A stretch of DNA of 64,000 nucleotides from Alphaproteobacteria bacterium (GCA_037200445.1 JBBCGH010000001.1:186001-250000); one strand, 5' to 3'. Shown: positions 29,075-37,286, counted from the stretch's first letter. Program-made: numbers and translations. The notes: generated by a model from the sequence alone, not told the origin.

Positions 29075-29698
29075 ATGAGTTCCATCATCGACCTGCGTGC
29101 CTACGTGAACCCGTCGGTGGTCCAGACGCTGGTGCTGGTCGACCTGCAGCAGGAATACACCGCAAGCCCGCGGGTTCTTGCCCTGGAGAACACCAAGGGC
29201 GCGCTTGCGAACTGCCGCGCGGCGCTGGCGCACGCGCGCGCCATGGGGCTGCCGGTCGCCTACGTGCGCTGGATCGACCGCGCGCCGCTGTTCAACAAGG
29301 CGACGCGCTTCTCGCGCTGGATCGAGGGTTTCGAGCCGCATGGCGTGGACATGATCTTCGAGCGCAACCGGCCGTCCTGCTACGCGAGCGCGGACTTCGC
29401 CGAGGTGATCGGCTCGGGCGGCGGCAGCTTCGTGCTCGCCGGCTTTGCCGGCGAGGCCGCCTGCCTCGCGACTGCGGTCGACGCGTTCCACCGCGGCCAC
29501 AATGTGACCTACCTCACAGACGCGTCGGCAAGCCACGCGCTAGACGAGATCGGGGCAAGCGAGGTTCACCGCGTGGTTTCCGGCATCGCCGGCCTCTACG
29601 GCGACGTGATCACGACCCGGTCATGGATCGCGCGTACCTCACGCAGGAGTAACTGGAAGGGGCTGGGTGATGGAACAGAACAGGGACGGACAGCTTGA
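29075..29698 (+). CDS. Isochorismatase-like cysteine hydrolase
   Basis: 207 residues. The family's catalytic Asp is in LVLVDLQQEY and the nucleophilic Cys is in AGFAGEAACLATAVDA. The usual catalytic Lys appears to be replaced: the matching region reads IFERNRPSCYAS. A related hydrolase of nicotinamide, N-carbamoyl or similar amides is likely, but no substrate can be named. The 3' end overlaps the next gene by 29 bp. Confidence 0.85.
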   Translation: MSSIIDLRAYVNPSVVQTLVLVDLQQEYTASPRVLALENTKGALANCRAALAHARAMGLPVAYVRWIDRAPLFNKATRFSRWIEGFEPHGVDMIFERNRPSCYASADFAEVIGSGGGSFVLAGFAGEAACLATAVDAFHRGHNVTYLTDASASHALDEIGASEVHRVVSGIAGLYGDVITTRSWIARTSRRSNWKGLGDGTEQGRTA

Positions 29699-30002
29699 GC
29701 AGATAATCGCCGCAACAGACAAACTCATCGTGCTGGCCCGCGAGGCCGGCAGCCAATCCGGGATGTTCCTCGAGATGGCGCGGCTGCAGCTCCTGCTCGA
29801 ATACAATGAGATCACCGAGGCCGAATTCGGCGCGTTTTGCGATGCGCTGGAGGAAGGCAGATTCGTGCAGGGCCGATGCGAGCCCGTGGCCGCCGCGCAC
29901 GCCCGTCCTCGCCGCAATGGCGACCTGCGCCTGATGCGCCGCGCCTGGCGCGAGCCGCAGGATCGCACCTCACAGCGCGGGCGAGCGCGCGCGGGGCGGT
30001 AA
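29670..30002 (+). CDS. Small hypothetical protein
   Basis: 110 residues starting MEQNRDGQLEQIIAATDKLI, with a GGAAGGGG site upstream. The first 60 residues are helical (MFLEMARLQLLLEYNEITEA); the last 40 are Arg-rich. It overlaps the cysteine hydrolase, so the genes are probably co-transcribed. No family was recognised. Confidence 0.6.
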   Translation: MEQNRDGQLEQIIAATDKLIVLAREAGSQSGMFLEMARLQLLLEYNEITEAEFGAFCDALEEGRFVQGRCEPVAAAHARPRRNGDLRLMRRAWREPQDRTSQRGRARAGR

Positions 30003-30068
30003 CGGTAACGCTATCGTCGCATTGACCGGGCATTCCGGCAGCGGCACCGTCCCCCGCGGGATGGGGAC

Positions 30069-30758
30069 ATGCTGCGCCGCGCGCTCAGGATCGTCGCGTT
30101 TCCGCTCGCCGTGCTTGCGGTGTTCGGCCTGCTCTACGCGATCTGGGTCGCGCTCGATCTGCCGCCCGAAGCGACCATGGCGCAGATCGCGAAGGCCTAC
30201 CTCGACCGCTACGGGGCGGGAATCGTCCTCATCAGCGCCTACCTCGAAGGCTTGCTGCTGATCGGATGGTATTTTCCCGGCAATCTCGTCATCGTGCTGG
30301 CGCTGATCTTCGCGGCGCCGCAGCCATCGCGTTTCTCGCTCATCGCGGCGATTGCGGGCGCTGGCCTGCTCAGCGCCCACGTGACGAATTTCTTCGCCGG
30401 CAAATTCGGCTGGTATCGCCTGCTGCTTGCGTTCGGGCTGCGCGAGCCGCTCGAGACTGCGCAGCGACGCCTGACCAAATACGGTCTCTCGGCGATCTTC
30501 ACCACTTACTGGCAGGCAAACCTTGCGTCGTGCATTTCCACGGCCGCCGGCATCCTGCAGTTTCCCGCAGCGCGCTTTCTCGCCTATTCGCTGGCCGCCC
30601 AGGCGCTCTGGACCACGTTCTGGGCCAGCATCATCTTCTTCCTCGGCAGCGCTGCGCTCTCGCTCGTCGGCTTCCGGATGATCCTGCTGCTGATCATGCT
30701 GTGGATCGCGGGGCGGCTGATCTACCGCTGGAAGTTCGAGAAGACGGTTGCCGAGTAG
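30069..30758 (+). CDS. DedA-family inner-membrane protein
   Basis: 229 residues with about five membrane segments. ISAYLEGLLLIGWYFPGNLV is the re-entrant region typical of DedA/VTT proteins, and FFAGKFGWYRLLL and KYGLSAIFTTYWQANL resemble the second half-repeat. DedA proteins are linked to flipping of lipid carriers or phospholipids and to membrane homeostasis. The specific substrate is unknown. Confidence 0.85.
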   Translation: MLRRALRIVAFPLAVLAVFGLLYAIWVALDLPPEATMAQIAKAYLDRYGAGIVLISAYLEGLLLIGWYFPGNLVIVLALIFAAPQPSRFSLIAAIAGAGLLSAHVTNFFAGKFGWYRLLLAFGLREPLETAQRRLTKYGLSAIFTTYWQANLASCISTAAGILQFPAARFLAYSLAAQALWTTFWASIIFFLGSAALSLVGFRMILLLIMLWIAGRLIYRWKFEKTVAE

Positions 30759-30765
30759 CCTTTTT

Positions 30766-30810
30766 GCGCATGATCCCGAAAACCGGTATCCACTTTTCGG
30801 GATCATGCGG
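30766..30810. repeat. Dispersed palindromic repeat, short form (copy 5)
   Basis: GCGCATGATCCCGAAAACCG...CTTTTCGGGATCATGCGG without the CCCCGATC insert. It sits between the convergent DedA and comM genes. Confidence 0.9.
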
Positions 30811-30811
30811 C

Positions 30812-31438
30812 TCAGGCCGCCCGCCTGATTTCGTCGGCGAGCGCCCGGTAGGAGAGCGCCTCGGCGAGATGCACCCGGCCGATGTCTTGCGCGCCGTCGA
30901 GATCGGCGAGCGTGCGCGCGACGCGCAGCACGCGGTGATAGCCGCGCGCCGAAAGATGCATTGCGTCCGCGGCATCGCGGATCAGCGCGAGCCCTGCCTT
31001 GTCGAGCCGCGCGACCTCTTCCAGCAAGGGCCCGCTCGCCTGCGCGTTGGTGCGAATGCCTTGCGCGCCGAGCGCCGCGTAGCGCTCCGCCTGCACCGCC
31101 CGCGCCTGCGCGACGCGCGCGGCGACCTCGCGGCTCCCCTCCGCGGGCGGCGGCAGGATCAGGTCGGCTGCCGTCACCGCCGGCACCTCGATATGCAGGT
31201 CGATGCGGTCGAGCAGCGGGCCTGAGAGCCGTCCCTGATAGTCGGCGGCGCAGCGCGCGTTCGCGCCGCGCCGGCACATGAAGCCCGGATCGCTCGCCTT
31301 GCCGCACCGGCATGGATTCATCGCGGCGACCAGCATGAAGCGCGCCGGATAGGTGACGCGGTAGTTCGCGCGCACGATGGTGACGTCGCCGGTTTCGAGC
31401 GGCTGGCGCAGCGAGTCGAGCACCGCCGGCTGGAATTC
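30812..31438 (-). pseudogene. comM: comM, 3' fragment (interrupted)
   Basis: C-terminal part of a Mg-chelatase-like AAA+ protein (ComM, a helicase for branch migration in natural transformation). It resumes with PAVLDSLRQPLETGDVTIVR and carries the family's zinc-type cysteines in NPCRCGK and CRRG, the sensor RLSGPLLDRIDLHIEVP and the C-terminal LSARGYHRVLRVARTLADLD. The 5' fragment is at 35297-36216. Joining 36216-35297 to 31430-30812 gives 1,539 bp in one frame, 512 codons plus a TGA. The fragment includes the left copy of the target duplication. Confidence 0.93.
31431..31438. repeat. Target-site duplication, left copy
   Basis: TGGAATTC, repeated at 35297-35304 on the other side of the element. 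Eight-base duplications are typical of the IS1595 family. Confidence 0.93.
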
Positions 31439-31464
31439 CGGTATTAGGTAGCAAACTCACCAAG
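31439..31464. repeat. Left terminal inverted repeat of the transposon
   Basis: 26 bp beginning CGGTATTAGGTAGCAAACTC. It differs from the right end at positions 4, 17 and 26 only. Confidence 0.92.
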
Positions 31465-31526
31465 CCGGGAATGGCCGGGAACAGCCGGTTTTGTTAGGAA
31501 TACGGCCTGTATTGGGAGGTGGGCCT

Positions 31527-31721
31527 GTGTTTCCCCGAAAGTATTCGGTTTCCGAAATTCGCTCGATGCGGAATGCCTTGAATCTCATTGTGCCTCGGCG
31601 CGAGACGCGAGAGGAGCGCATCGTTGAGATCGAGGAGCAATTGCGGACCTACATGGCGAACGGCACGACTTGGGAAGAGCTAGAACAGGAAGCCAGAAGG
31701 CTTGCTAGCCTCGATGGCTGA
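31527..31721 (+). CDS. Small transposon passenger protein
   Basis: 64 residues. GTG start at 31527 with a strong GGGAGG site seven bases upstream; an earlier ATG at 31491 in the same frame lacks a site. The sequence FPRKYSVSEIRSMRNALNLI then a charged helix (REERIVEIEEQLRTYM) suggests a small helical DNA- or protein-binding protein. It overlaps the next gene by 8 bp. No family was recognised. Confidence 0.65.
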   Translation: MFPRKYSVSEIRSMRNALNLIVPRRETREERIVEIEEQLRTYMANGTTWEELEQEARRLASLDG

Positions 31722-32148
31722 CCCTCACGTACTGACTGGGCTAGTCGCCAAGCGGTCGGAGATCGCGGGCCAGATTGAGCACGTCCAGACGACGCTTCGC
31801 CAGCTCATCATCGACCTCGACAACCTAGACGCCACCATTCGGATTTTCCGACCCGACATAGACCTAGAGGAAATCCGGCCAAAACCCTTCCCGCCGCGTC
31901 ACGCGGCCTTCAAGGGCGAAATCATGCGCGTGGTGATGGCGACCCTCCGGACGGCTGGAAAGCCGCTCACGTGCCCAGAGATCACGCTACAGGTGATGGC
32001 GGAACGCGGGCTGAATACCGCTGACCCGCGCCTATTGAAGCTTGTCGGTAAGCGCGTTGGCGCGTGCCTAAGGCACCATCGCGGCAAGGGGTTGTTGAGG
32101 TCTGCAAGCGCGCGCGGGTCTCTCCTAGCTTGGGAGATCACCCGGTAG
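31714..32148 (+). CDS. Transposon passenger protein with possible winged-helix domain
   Basis: 144 residues starting MADPHVLTGLVAKRSEIAGQ. An N-terminal coiled coil (about 8-45, HVQTTLRQLIIDLDNLDATI) precedes a region resembling a winged helix (GEIMRVVMATLRTAGKPLTC ... LVGKRVGACLRHHRGKGLLR). Its 3' end overlaps the convergent RhuM-family gene by 11 bp. Function unknown. Confidence 0.7.
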   Translation: MADPHVLTGLVAKRSEIAGQIEHVQTTLRQLIIDLDNLDATIRIFRPDIDLEEIRPKPFPPRHAAFKGEIMRVVMATLRTAGKPLTCPEITLQVMAERGLNTADPRLLKLVGKRVGACLRHHRGKGLLRSASARGSLLAWEITR

Positions 32149-33202
32149 TGCGAGACTTCCGTGCCTTCGGAAGCGACTTTGCTTGAGCCTTCAATGCAGC
32201 TAGGGCGGCATCGGCCTGCGCATGCCGGGCTAGCCTCCTTTTCTCATTGAAAGCTTTGTATTGCGCTTGCGCGTGCTCTTTGGCCTTTTTGGTCTTAACC
32301 ACGCCGCCGTGGCGCAAGACCGTGCGATTCAATTGCTTCAATTGGCTATCAAGCAACGACTCGATTTCCACCATCGTGCTGATTTTGCCAAGCTCAAGCT
32401 GATCCTCGAACACATCGAGGAGGATCGTTGTGAGGCGGTTCAGTTCCTTGATCTCGTGCTCAACCAAGTAATTTTTCGCGACCTCTGAATCGGCCTTCGT
32501 CACTTCGTCGCCGCGCCACGTCCGAAGCCCCATGTTCGGATGGTCGGCGTTGGCGCGATACATGATGACTTCGGACGGCGTATTGGACGTGACGGCCCAC
32601 ATCAGCTTGGCCTGAACCCTCGCATAGAACTCGTGCCACGCGTCGGACTTGCCATCGTAGTCCTTGCACATCGCGCAGATCGAACGAATCTCGCGGTAGA
32701 CGTTCGCTTCGTCCGCGCGAATGTCGCGAATGATCTCGCGTAGTTCTGCAACTCGATCCTGGTTGCCGGGCCGCTTCAGCCGCTCCGCGTCTACCACGAA
32801 GCCCTTGGTCGCGAATTGGACAAGCTTTTCGGTGGCCCATTTCCGAACTAGAGTTCCTTCCCTAGAATTTACACGGTAACCGACACTGATGATCGCATCC
32901 AAATTGTAGTGTTCTACTTGCCTCGTGACCTCTCTGCTTCCCTCTTTCCGAACTTGTGCAATCTTTGCACTAGTTGCTACCTCGTCTAATTCGCCATCTT
33001 CATAAATATTCGCTAAGTGTTTGGTAACTACACTGCGATCTACTCCATAGAGACTGGCGAGTTGTGCCTGAGTCATCCACAAGGTCTCGCCGTCGTACCT
33101 AAGCTCAACGCGGATGCCTTTATTGGTGCCGTATATGAGAAACCTGTCTCCTGTCTCGGCGTCCTCGAACAACTGAACGGGTTCTTCTGGAACAGGATTC
33201 AT
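32138..33202 (-). CDS. RhuM-family protein
   Basis: 354 residues from the ATG at 33202 (AGGA site). The family core is visible: ETLWMTQAQLASLYGVDRSV, TKHLANIYEDGEL, a VEHYNLDAIISVGYRVNS motif and FRKWATEKL-like VRKWATEKLVQFATKGFVVD. RhuM proteins occur in pathogenicity islands, phages and defence-associated loci; biochemical activity is unproven. The C-terminal Lys/Ala/Arg-rich tail looks helical. It is transposon cargo upstream of (and convergent with) the small passenger genes. Confidence 0.88.
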   Translation of the reverse strand: MNPVPEEPVQLFEDAETGDRFLIYGTNKGIRVELRYDGETLWMTQAQLASLYGVDRSVVTKHLANIYEDGELDEVATSAKIAQVRKEGSREVTRQVEHYNLDAIISVGYRVNSREGTLVRKWATEKLVQFATKGFVVDAERLKRPGNQDRVAELREIIRDIRADEANVYREIRSICAMCKDYDGKSDAWHEFYARVQAKLMWAVTSNTPSEVIMYRANADHPNMGLRTWRGDEVTKADSEVAKNYLVEHEIKELNRLTTILLDVFEDQLELGKISTMVEIESLLDSQLKQLNRTVLRHGGVVKTKKAKEHAQAQYKAFNEKRRLARHAQADAALAALKAQAKSLPKARKSRTTG

Positions 33203-33239
33203 CGAATCGGTCCTGAGAGGGATTGCCAACTATAGCACT

Positions 33240-34208
33240 TCAACGTGTCGCCACGCCCCGCTGCCAGTAACCTTTCCACTGCCGCGAAACCGGATGCTGT
33301 AGAGCCGCGCTGGTCGCCATCAAGAATTGCTCGCCATTGCTGACGCGCCGATTGTTCTCGCGCCACGCCATTTCGGACGAATAGGCTGCGAGATAGGGGC
33401 CAGCGATGTGGTGATGAATGCCGATCTCGGCCCGACGCATACGCGAGAAAAAGCTTTCGGCCATGTTGGTGCAGGCTTCGCCGTCCGAATAGCTCTCTTG
33501 GTGATTGATACGCTTCGTGAGGTACAGCGCGTGCAGCACGTCCCAATGCACCGCTTCGTCCGCATGAACGATTGAGCCGGGCGCAACGTGCTTTGCGATA
33601 GTCTGGATTGACTGACCTTCCGCCTTGAACACGAAGGGAAGCGAACGGCCGTTGCGCTCACGCATGACAACCACGACGCGGCGCTTGCCGGTTTGGTTCT
33701 CGGCAAGGCGACGGTCGCGGCGGTTCTCGCGTTTGTTGGAAGGCTTCACGTAACCGCCGAAATAGCCGCCGTCGATTTCGACCTCGCCTGCGAGCTTTGC
33801 GCCGTTGCTTTCGGACGCGAGCGCTTCGCGGATTTTCATGCTGAGGACGTAGGCCGTCTTATACTGGCAATCGAGATCGCGAGAGAGTTGGAGCGCGGCG
33901 TGACCCTTCGCGCCGTTCACGAAAATCGCGATGGCAAGCAGGATGTCGCGAACCGGGAGTTTGCGATTGGCGAAGATCGTATTGGACGTGACGCTGAACT
34001 GGTGCGAGCACGCCTTGCACTTCCAAAGCCGGCGCGTGGCGTAGCTGTAGACCGCGCCGCAGTCGCAGCGCGGGCAAACCGGCTCGCCACCAGTCGCGGC
34101 CCAACGGATGTTCTTGAAGGCCGTCACCGCTTCCGCGTCCGACATGCGGGCCACCTTCGCCAAATTCAGCGAACGGGCCGCTTTCGAGAGGAGGAAGTGT
34201 TGCGACAT
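33240..34208 (-). CDS. IS1595-family (ISXO2-like) transposase
   Basis: 322 residues from MSQHFLLSKAARSLNLAKVA; a start nine codons upstream is possible but lacks a ribosome site. An N-terminal zinc ribbon (CPRCDCGAV ... WKCKACSHQFS) binds the ends. DDE-type residues lie in GEVEIDGGYFGGYVKPSNK, SIVHADEAVHWD and the closing NMAESFFSRMRR. Intact and full length, so the element may still be active. Confidence 0.94.
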   Translation of the reverse strand: MSQHFLLSKAARSLNLAKVARMSDAEAVTAFKNIRWAATGGEPVCPRCDCGAVYSYATRRLWKCKACSHQFSVTSNTIFANRKLPVRDILLAIAIFVNGAKGHAALQLSRDLDCQYKTAYVLSMKIREALASESNGAKLAGEVEIDGGYFGGYVKPSNKRENRRDRRLAENQTGKRRVVVVMRERNGRSLPFVFKAEGQSIQTIAKHVAPGSIVHADEAVHWDVLHALYLTKRINHQESYSDGEACTNMAESFFSRMRRAEIGIHHHIAGPYLAAYSSEMAWRENNRRVSNGEQFLMATSAALQHPVSRQWKGYWQRGVATR

Positions 34209-34307
34209 AAGGCCAACGTTTTCCGTTGACCTCATTGATAAGTGATGAAAGTGATGGCGTCAACACAAATCGTTGACGTTCACGAAAATGATTGCTATCA
34301 ACGGATA

Positions 34308-34529
34308 ATGACTCCGGAACAGTGTCGCGCTGGCCGAGCTTGGCTTGGATGGCCTCAAGAGCGCCTAGCGAAGGATGCGAGCGTCGGCGTCTCGACGGTG
34401 CGGGACTTTGAAGCCGGGCGGCGGGAGCCGACGCGGAATAATCTAGCGGCAATGAAAGCTGCGCTGGAGGCTGGCGGTATTTCATTTGTCGAAGACGAAA
34501 AGCAGCTAGGTGTTGTCGCGCCGCGATAG
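34308..34529 (+). CDS. Small XRE-type DNA-binding protein
   Basis: 73 residues beginning MTPEQCRAGRAWLGWPQERL, a common start of short helix-turn-helix regulators, followed by AKDASVGVSTVRDFEAGRRE. Divergent from the transposase gene across 99 bp. It may control transposase or RhuM expression; this is inference from position. Confidence 0.82.
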   Translation: MTPEQCRAGRAWLGWPQERLAKDASVGVSTVRDFEAGRREPTRNNLAAMKAALEAGGISFVEDEKQLGVVAPR

Positions 34530-34613
34530 CTGTGATTCTATGGAGCACAAGGGCCGCGCGACCCAGGTTTGGACCCCTGAGCCGCGCGGGTAGTCGGAAG
34601 TCACCCTATCCCG

Positions 34614-34710
34614 GTGGAAGGAGATAGGGCGGTGGAGGTAGCGGGACTTGCACCCGCCGGGGATCGGCTGGACAACCACCCCCTGCACTGTGCACCCCCC
34701 AATTTCAAAG
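34614..34710 (-). ncRNA. Possible structured RNA with tRNA T-arm-like hairpin
   Basis: On the minus strand GCGGGTGCAAGTCCCGC (34641-34657) forms a five-pair stem with a TGCAAGT loop, much like a tRNA T-arm, flanked by GGTGG (near 34676) and CCACC (near 34632) that can pair. No full cloverleaf or matching acceptor stem is present. It may be a tRNA-like regulatory RNA, perhaps of the phage C4 antisense type, or a degraded tRNA used as a target. Strand and extent are uncertain. Confidence 0.3.
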
Positions 34711-34734
34711 CCGGAGCCTTAGGGCTCCGGTTTT
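34711..34734 (+). terminator. Rho-independent terminator
   Basis: Perfect stem CCGGAGCC-TTAG-GGCTCCGG (34711-34730) followed by TTTTCGTTT. It lies 181 bp after the XRE stop on the plus strand with the possible RNA in between. Weak A/T on the other side could let it also serve the minus-strand gene ending at 34750. Confidence 0.75.
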
Positions 34735-34749
34735 CGTTTGCGATCTGCA

Positions 34750-35160
34750 TCACTTCAAAAACCACTTGCGGTGCCGGTTCGCGAGAAGTTGGCGTCTTTC
34801 CAGCCGGGAAAGCGCCGTGCGGATTTGTGGTTCGGCCGCGTCATGACCATCGGCTCGCACTGCTGCGATCACTTCGGCGCCGGTCATGCCCTGCTTCCGC
34901 TGCACGGCCTGATAAACGTAATACGGCGTGGTGCCGACCGTAGGTAAGCTCGCGGCTGAGTTGGAATTGGGGTTGGGCGGCTTGGGCGGCCCTACGAAAG
35001 GGGTTCCCGGCGCAATGTCCGCGCCTTCTGGGGTCGGTATTGCCAGAACAGCCTCAGCCACGGCATCAATTGCTGCCTTCCAGCCAGCGGCATAAGCTTC
35101 CCGTTTCATGTTCTCGACGACCTCTTTAAGGGGGTCGCTGCCGCCGGACATATCGCTCAT
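34750..35160 (-). CDS. Transposon passenger protein, hypothetical
   Basis: 136 residues starting MSDMSGGSDPLKEVVENMKR. An N-terminal helix is followed by a Pro/Asn-rich linker (FVGPPKPPNPNSNSA) and a C-terminal winged-helix-like module (YVYQAVQRKQGMTGAEVIAA ... IRTALSRLERRQLLANR). This suggests a DNA-binding regulator, but no family was recognised. It is nearest to the right end of the element. Confidence 0.7.
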   Translation of the reverse strand: MSDMSGGSDPLKEVVENMKREAYAAGWKAAIDAVAEAVLAIPTPEGADIAPGTPFVGPPKPPNPNSNSAASLPTVGTTPYYVYQAVQRKQGMTGAEVIAAVRADGHDAAEPQIRTALSRLERRQLLANRHRKWFLK

Positions 35161-35270
35161 ATAACCTCGGAATCAGCTAACTTGATTCACGAGCGATATA
35201 TATCGGGCTAGTTGATATGCCGCAAGATATATTTTGGTCCGGCATATCACCGGGGCGACCCTGTGTATAA

Positions 35271-35296
35271 TTTGGTGAGCTTGCTACCTAATGCCG
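35271..35296. repeat. Right terminal inverted repeat of the transposon
   Basis: 26 bp whose reverse complement begins CGGCATTAGGTAGCAAGCTC and matches the left end at 23 positions. Confidence 0.92.
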
Positions 35297-36216
35297 TGGA
35301 ATTCGGGGAACTCGTCGAGAAACAAGACGCCATGATGCGCGAGCGAAATCTCGCCCGGCTTGGCGCGCAAGCCTCCACCGACCAGCGCCGGCATGCTCGC
35401 CGAGTGATGCGGCGCGCGGAACGGCCGCGCGTTGGTCAGCGCACCTTCGGCGATTGCGCCCGCGACCGACGCGACCATCGAGACTTCCAGCAGCTCCGGC
35501 GGCGACAGCGGCGGCAGGATCGACGGCAGCCGCGCCGCCAGCATCGATTTGCCGGCGCCGGGCGGTCCGACCATCAGCAGGTTGTGCCCGCCAGCCGCCG
35601 CGATCTCGAGCGCGCGCTTGGCGCTCTCCTGTCCCTTGATGTCTTTGAGGTCGAGCGCCAGGCTTTCGATTTCGCGGATCTTGGCGCGCGGCCGCATCAG
35701 CACCTGCGTGCCCTTGAAGTGGTTGGCGAGCTGGATCAGCGAGTCCGCCGCGATGATCTCCATGTCGGGGCTCGCCCACGCGGCTTCAGGGCCGCTGGTG
35801 TAGGGGCAGATCAGCCCCTCCCCGCGCGCATTCGCGCCAATCGCCGCGGGCAGCACACCTGCGACGGCCGAGATCGAGCCATCGAGTCCGAGCTCACCCA
35901 GCACCGTGAAGCCGTTCACCGCGTCGTGCGGAATGGCGCCGATCGCGGCCATCAAGCCCAACGCGATCGGCAGATCGAAATGGCTGCCCTCCTTTGGGAG
36001 GTCTGCGGGCGCCATGTTCACGGTGATGCGCCGCGCCGGGAGCGCGAGGCCAGAGGCGACCAGTGCGGCGCGCACGCGCTCGCGCGCTTCCGACACCGCC
36101 TTGTCGGGCAGGCCGACCACGTTGAAGGCCGGCAGGCCGGGCGCGATCTGCACCTGGACGTCGACGGCGCGCGCCTCGATGCCCTCGAACGCGACCGTTG
36201 AAACGCGCTGAACCAT
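35297..36216 (-). pseudogene. comM: comM, 5' fragment (interrupted)
   Basis: Starts MVQRVSTVAFEGIEARAVDV, the normal ComM N-terminus (LonC-like domain), with the Walker A GPPGAGKSMLA and ends at HHGVLFLDEFPEF. It then runs four codons (HGIR plus a stop) into the transposon. The downstream AAA+ half is on the other side of the element at 30812-31438. The product would lack sensor and arginine-finger regions, so transformation-linked branch migration is probably lost. The first 8 bp are the right target copy (35297-35304). Confidence 0.93.
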
Positions 36217-36755
36217 GCGGTGCCGCCTCTCGGGCGACTATCGCAGGGTCGCTTACACGTTGCAAGAACATTTGGGGAACATGCTCTCCCGGCGAGGGGA
36301 TCTGGATACAACTGTCAGAGGTCAAATACCCGTATAGGTAAGCACAGGGTTGTGCATCCCGCGTTCCGATCGCATGACCCAATTGTTCCGACGAGAGAAA
36401 TTCTGCCGCGAATTTCTGCCACGCTGTTCGGCACCCCCGGGCGGCCCGCAATCTCCTGTTGGTGGCAGAAGCGGCCCCGTTGTGTAGTCTAAAAATTGTC
36501 TTTTCAGATGAGCGCGACTTTGGCGATAGGTAAGGATCGGAGATGGCGATGCGAAGTGTGGGGGCGGACGGCGAGTTTGGGCGCATTCCGAGTGCATTCT
36601 TCCGGGAGGCATTGGCACTCGCCCTGGAAGCCATCCGGCGGCGCCCAAGATCACGACCCATCTCGTCCCGGCGAACCAATCGCCACCGGAAAGAGGCGCA
36701 GCGCTCATTCACAAAGCGTGGCCAACCGCACGCGCGATAGCCCCCAAGCGTTCGG
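36217..36755. other. Intergenic region, comM to smr
   Basis: 539 bp. Open frames here have no ribosome site, no recognisable family and poor composition. It must contain the comM promoter. No repeat, RNA or terminator was recognised. Confidence 0.5.
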
Positions 36756-37286
36756 TCACCCCCGCCGCAAGCGCACATAAAGCGCGCCCGCGCCGCCATG
36801 GCCGGGGCCGGCGCTCTCAAAGCCGACGACCATCGGTCGTAGCGCGGCGCCTTCGAGCCAATGCGGAACCTGCCGCTTCAGGACCCCGCGTTCCGAAAAC
36901 GCATCGTCTGCCCGCGCGCCCTTGCCGGTGATCACCAGCACGAGCCGTGCGCCGCGATGTTGCGCGCGGCGCAGGAAGTGCGCGAGTGCCGCGTGCGCAT
37001 CGGCCTGAGTCATGCCGTGAAGATCGATGCGATCCTCGATCGGCTCGGAGCCGCGCGCGAGCTTTGAACGCATGCGCCGTCCGAGCGGCACCAGGGGCGG
37101 CACTTGCGTCTTCGACGCGGCAACCGGAGCTATTTTCGTGGGGCGCGCCGGCTTCGATGGCGGCGCAGCGATCGAAACGGCCGGGTCTTCGTTCTTCCGT
37201 CTGCGCTTGCGCAGCGGCGCGATCGCGCGCGTCACCGCGTCCCAGAGCGCGCGCTCATCGTCCGAAAGCGAACGGCTTTTGCTCAT
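36756..37286 (-). CDS. Smr-domain protein
   Basis: 176 residues. The C-terminal ~90 residues are an Smr (small MutS-related) domain with IDLHGMTQADAHAAL and VITGKGAR motifs, in the family of nicking endonucleases or RNA-cleaving rescue factors. The N-terminal half is basic and Pro-rich. The ATG overlaps the mltA stop by 4 bp, a conserved mltA-smr arrangement in alphaproteobacteria. Confidence 0.92.
   Translation of the reverse strand: MSKSRSLSDDERALWDAVTRAIAPLRKRRRKNEDPAVSIAAPPSKPARPTKIAPVAASKTQVPPLVPLGRRMRSKLARGSEPIEDRIDLHGMTQADAHAALAHFLRRAQHRGARLVLVITGKGARADDAFSERGVLKRQVPHWLEGAALRPMVVGFESAGPGHGGAGALYVRLRRG

Larger units (their letters stand above)
31439..35296. mobile_element. IS1595-family transposon with passenger genes, inserted in comM
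   Basis: A 3,858-bp element bounded by inverted ends CGGTATTAGGTAGCAA... (31439-31464) and the inverted copy at 35271-35296, matching at 23 of 26 positions, and by an 8-bp target duplication. It encodes an ISXO2-like DDE transposase (33240-34208). Passengers are two small overlapping genes (31527, 31714), a RhuM-family gene (32138), an XRE regulator (34308), a helical/winged-helix-like protein (34750) and a possible structured RNA. Some IS1595 groups are known to carry passengers; this combination was not recognised. Confidence 0.92.

Noticed and set aside
34600-34710. Complete tRNA gene
   Set aside because: A T-arm-like hairpin exists, but there is no matching acceptor stem, D-arm or anticodon arm.
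36322-36708. Minus-strand 128-codon open frame in the comM-smr gap
   Set aside because: No ribosome site, no family, Pro/Arg-rich random-like composition.
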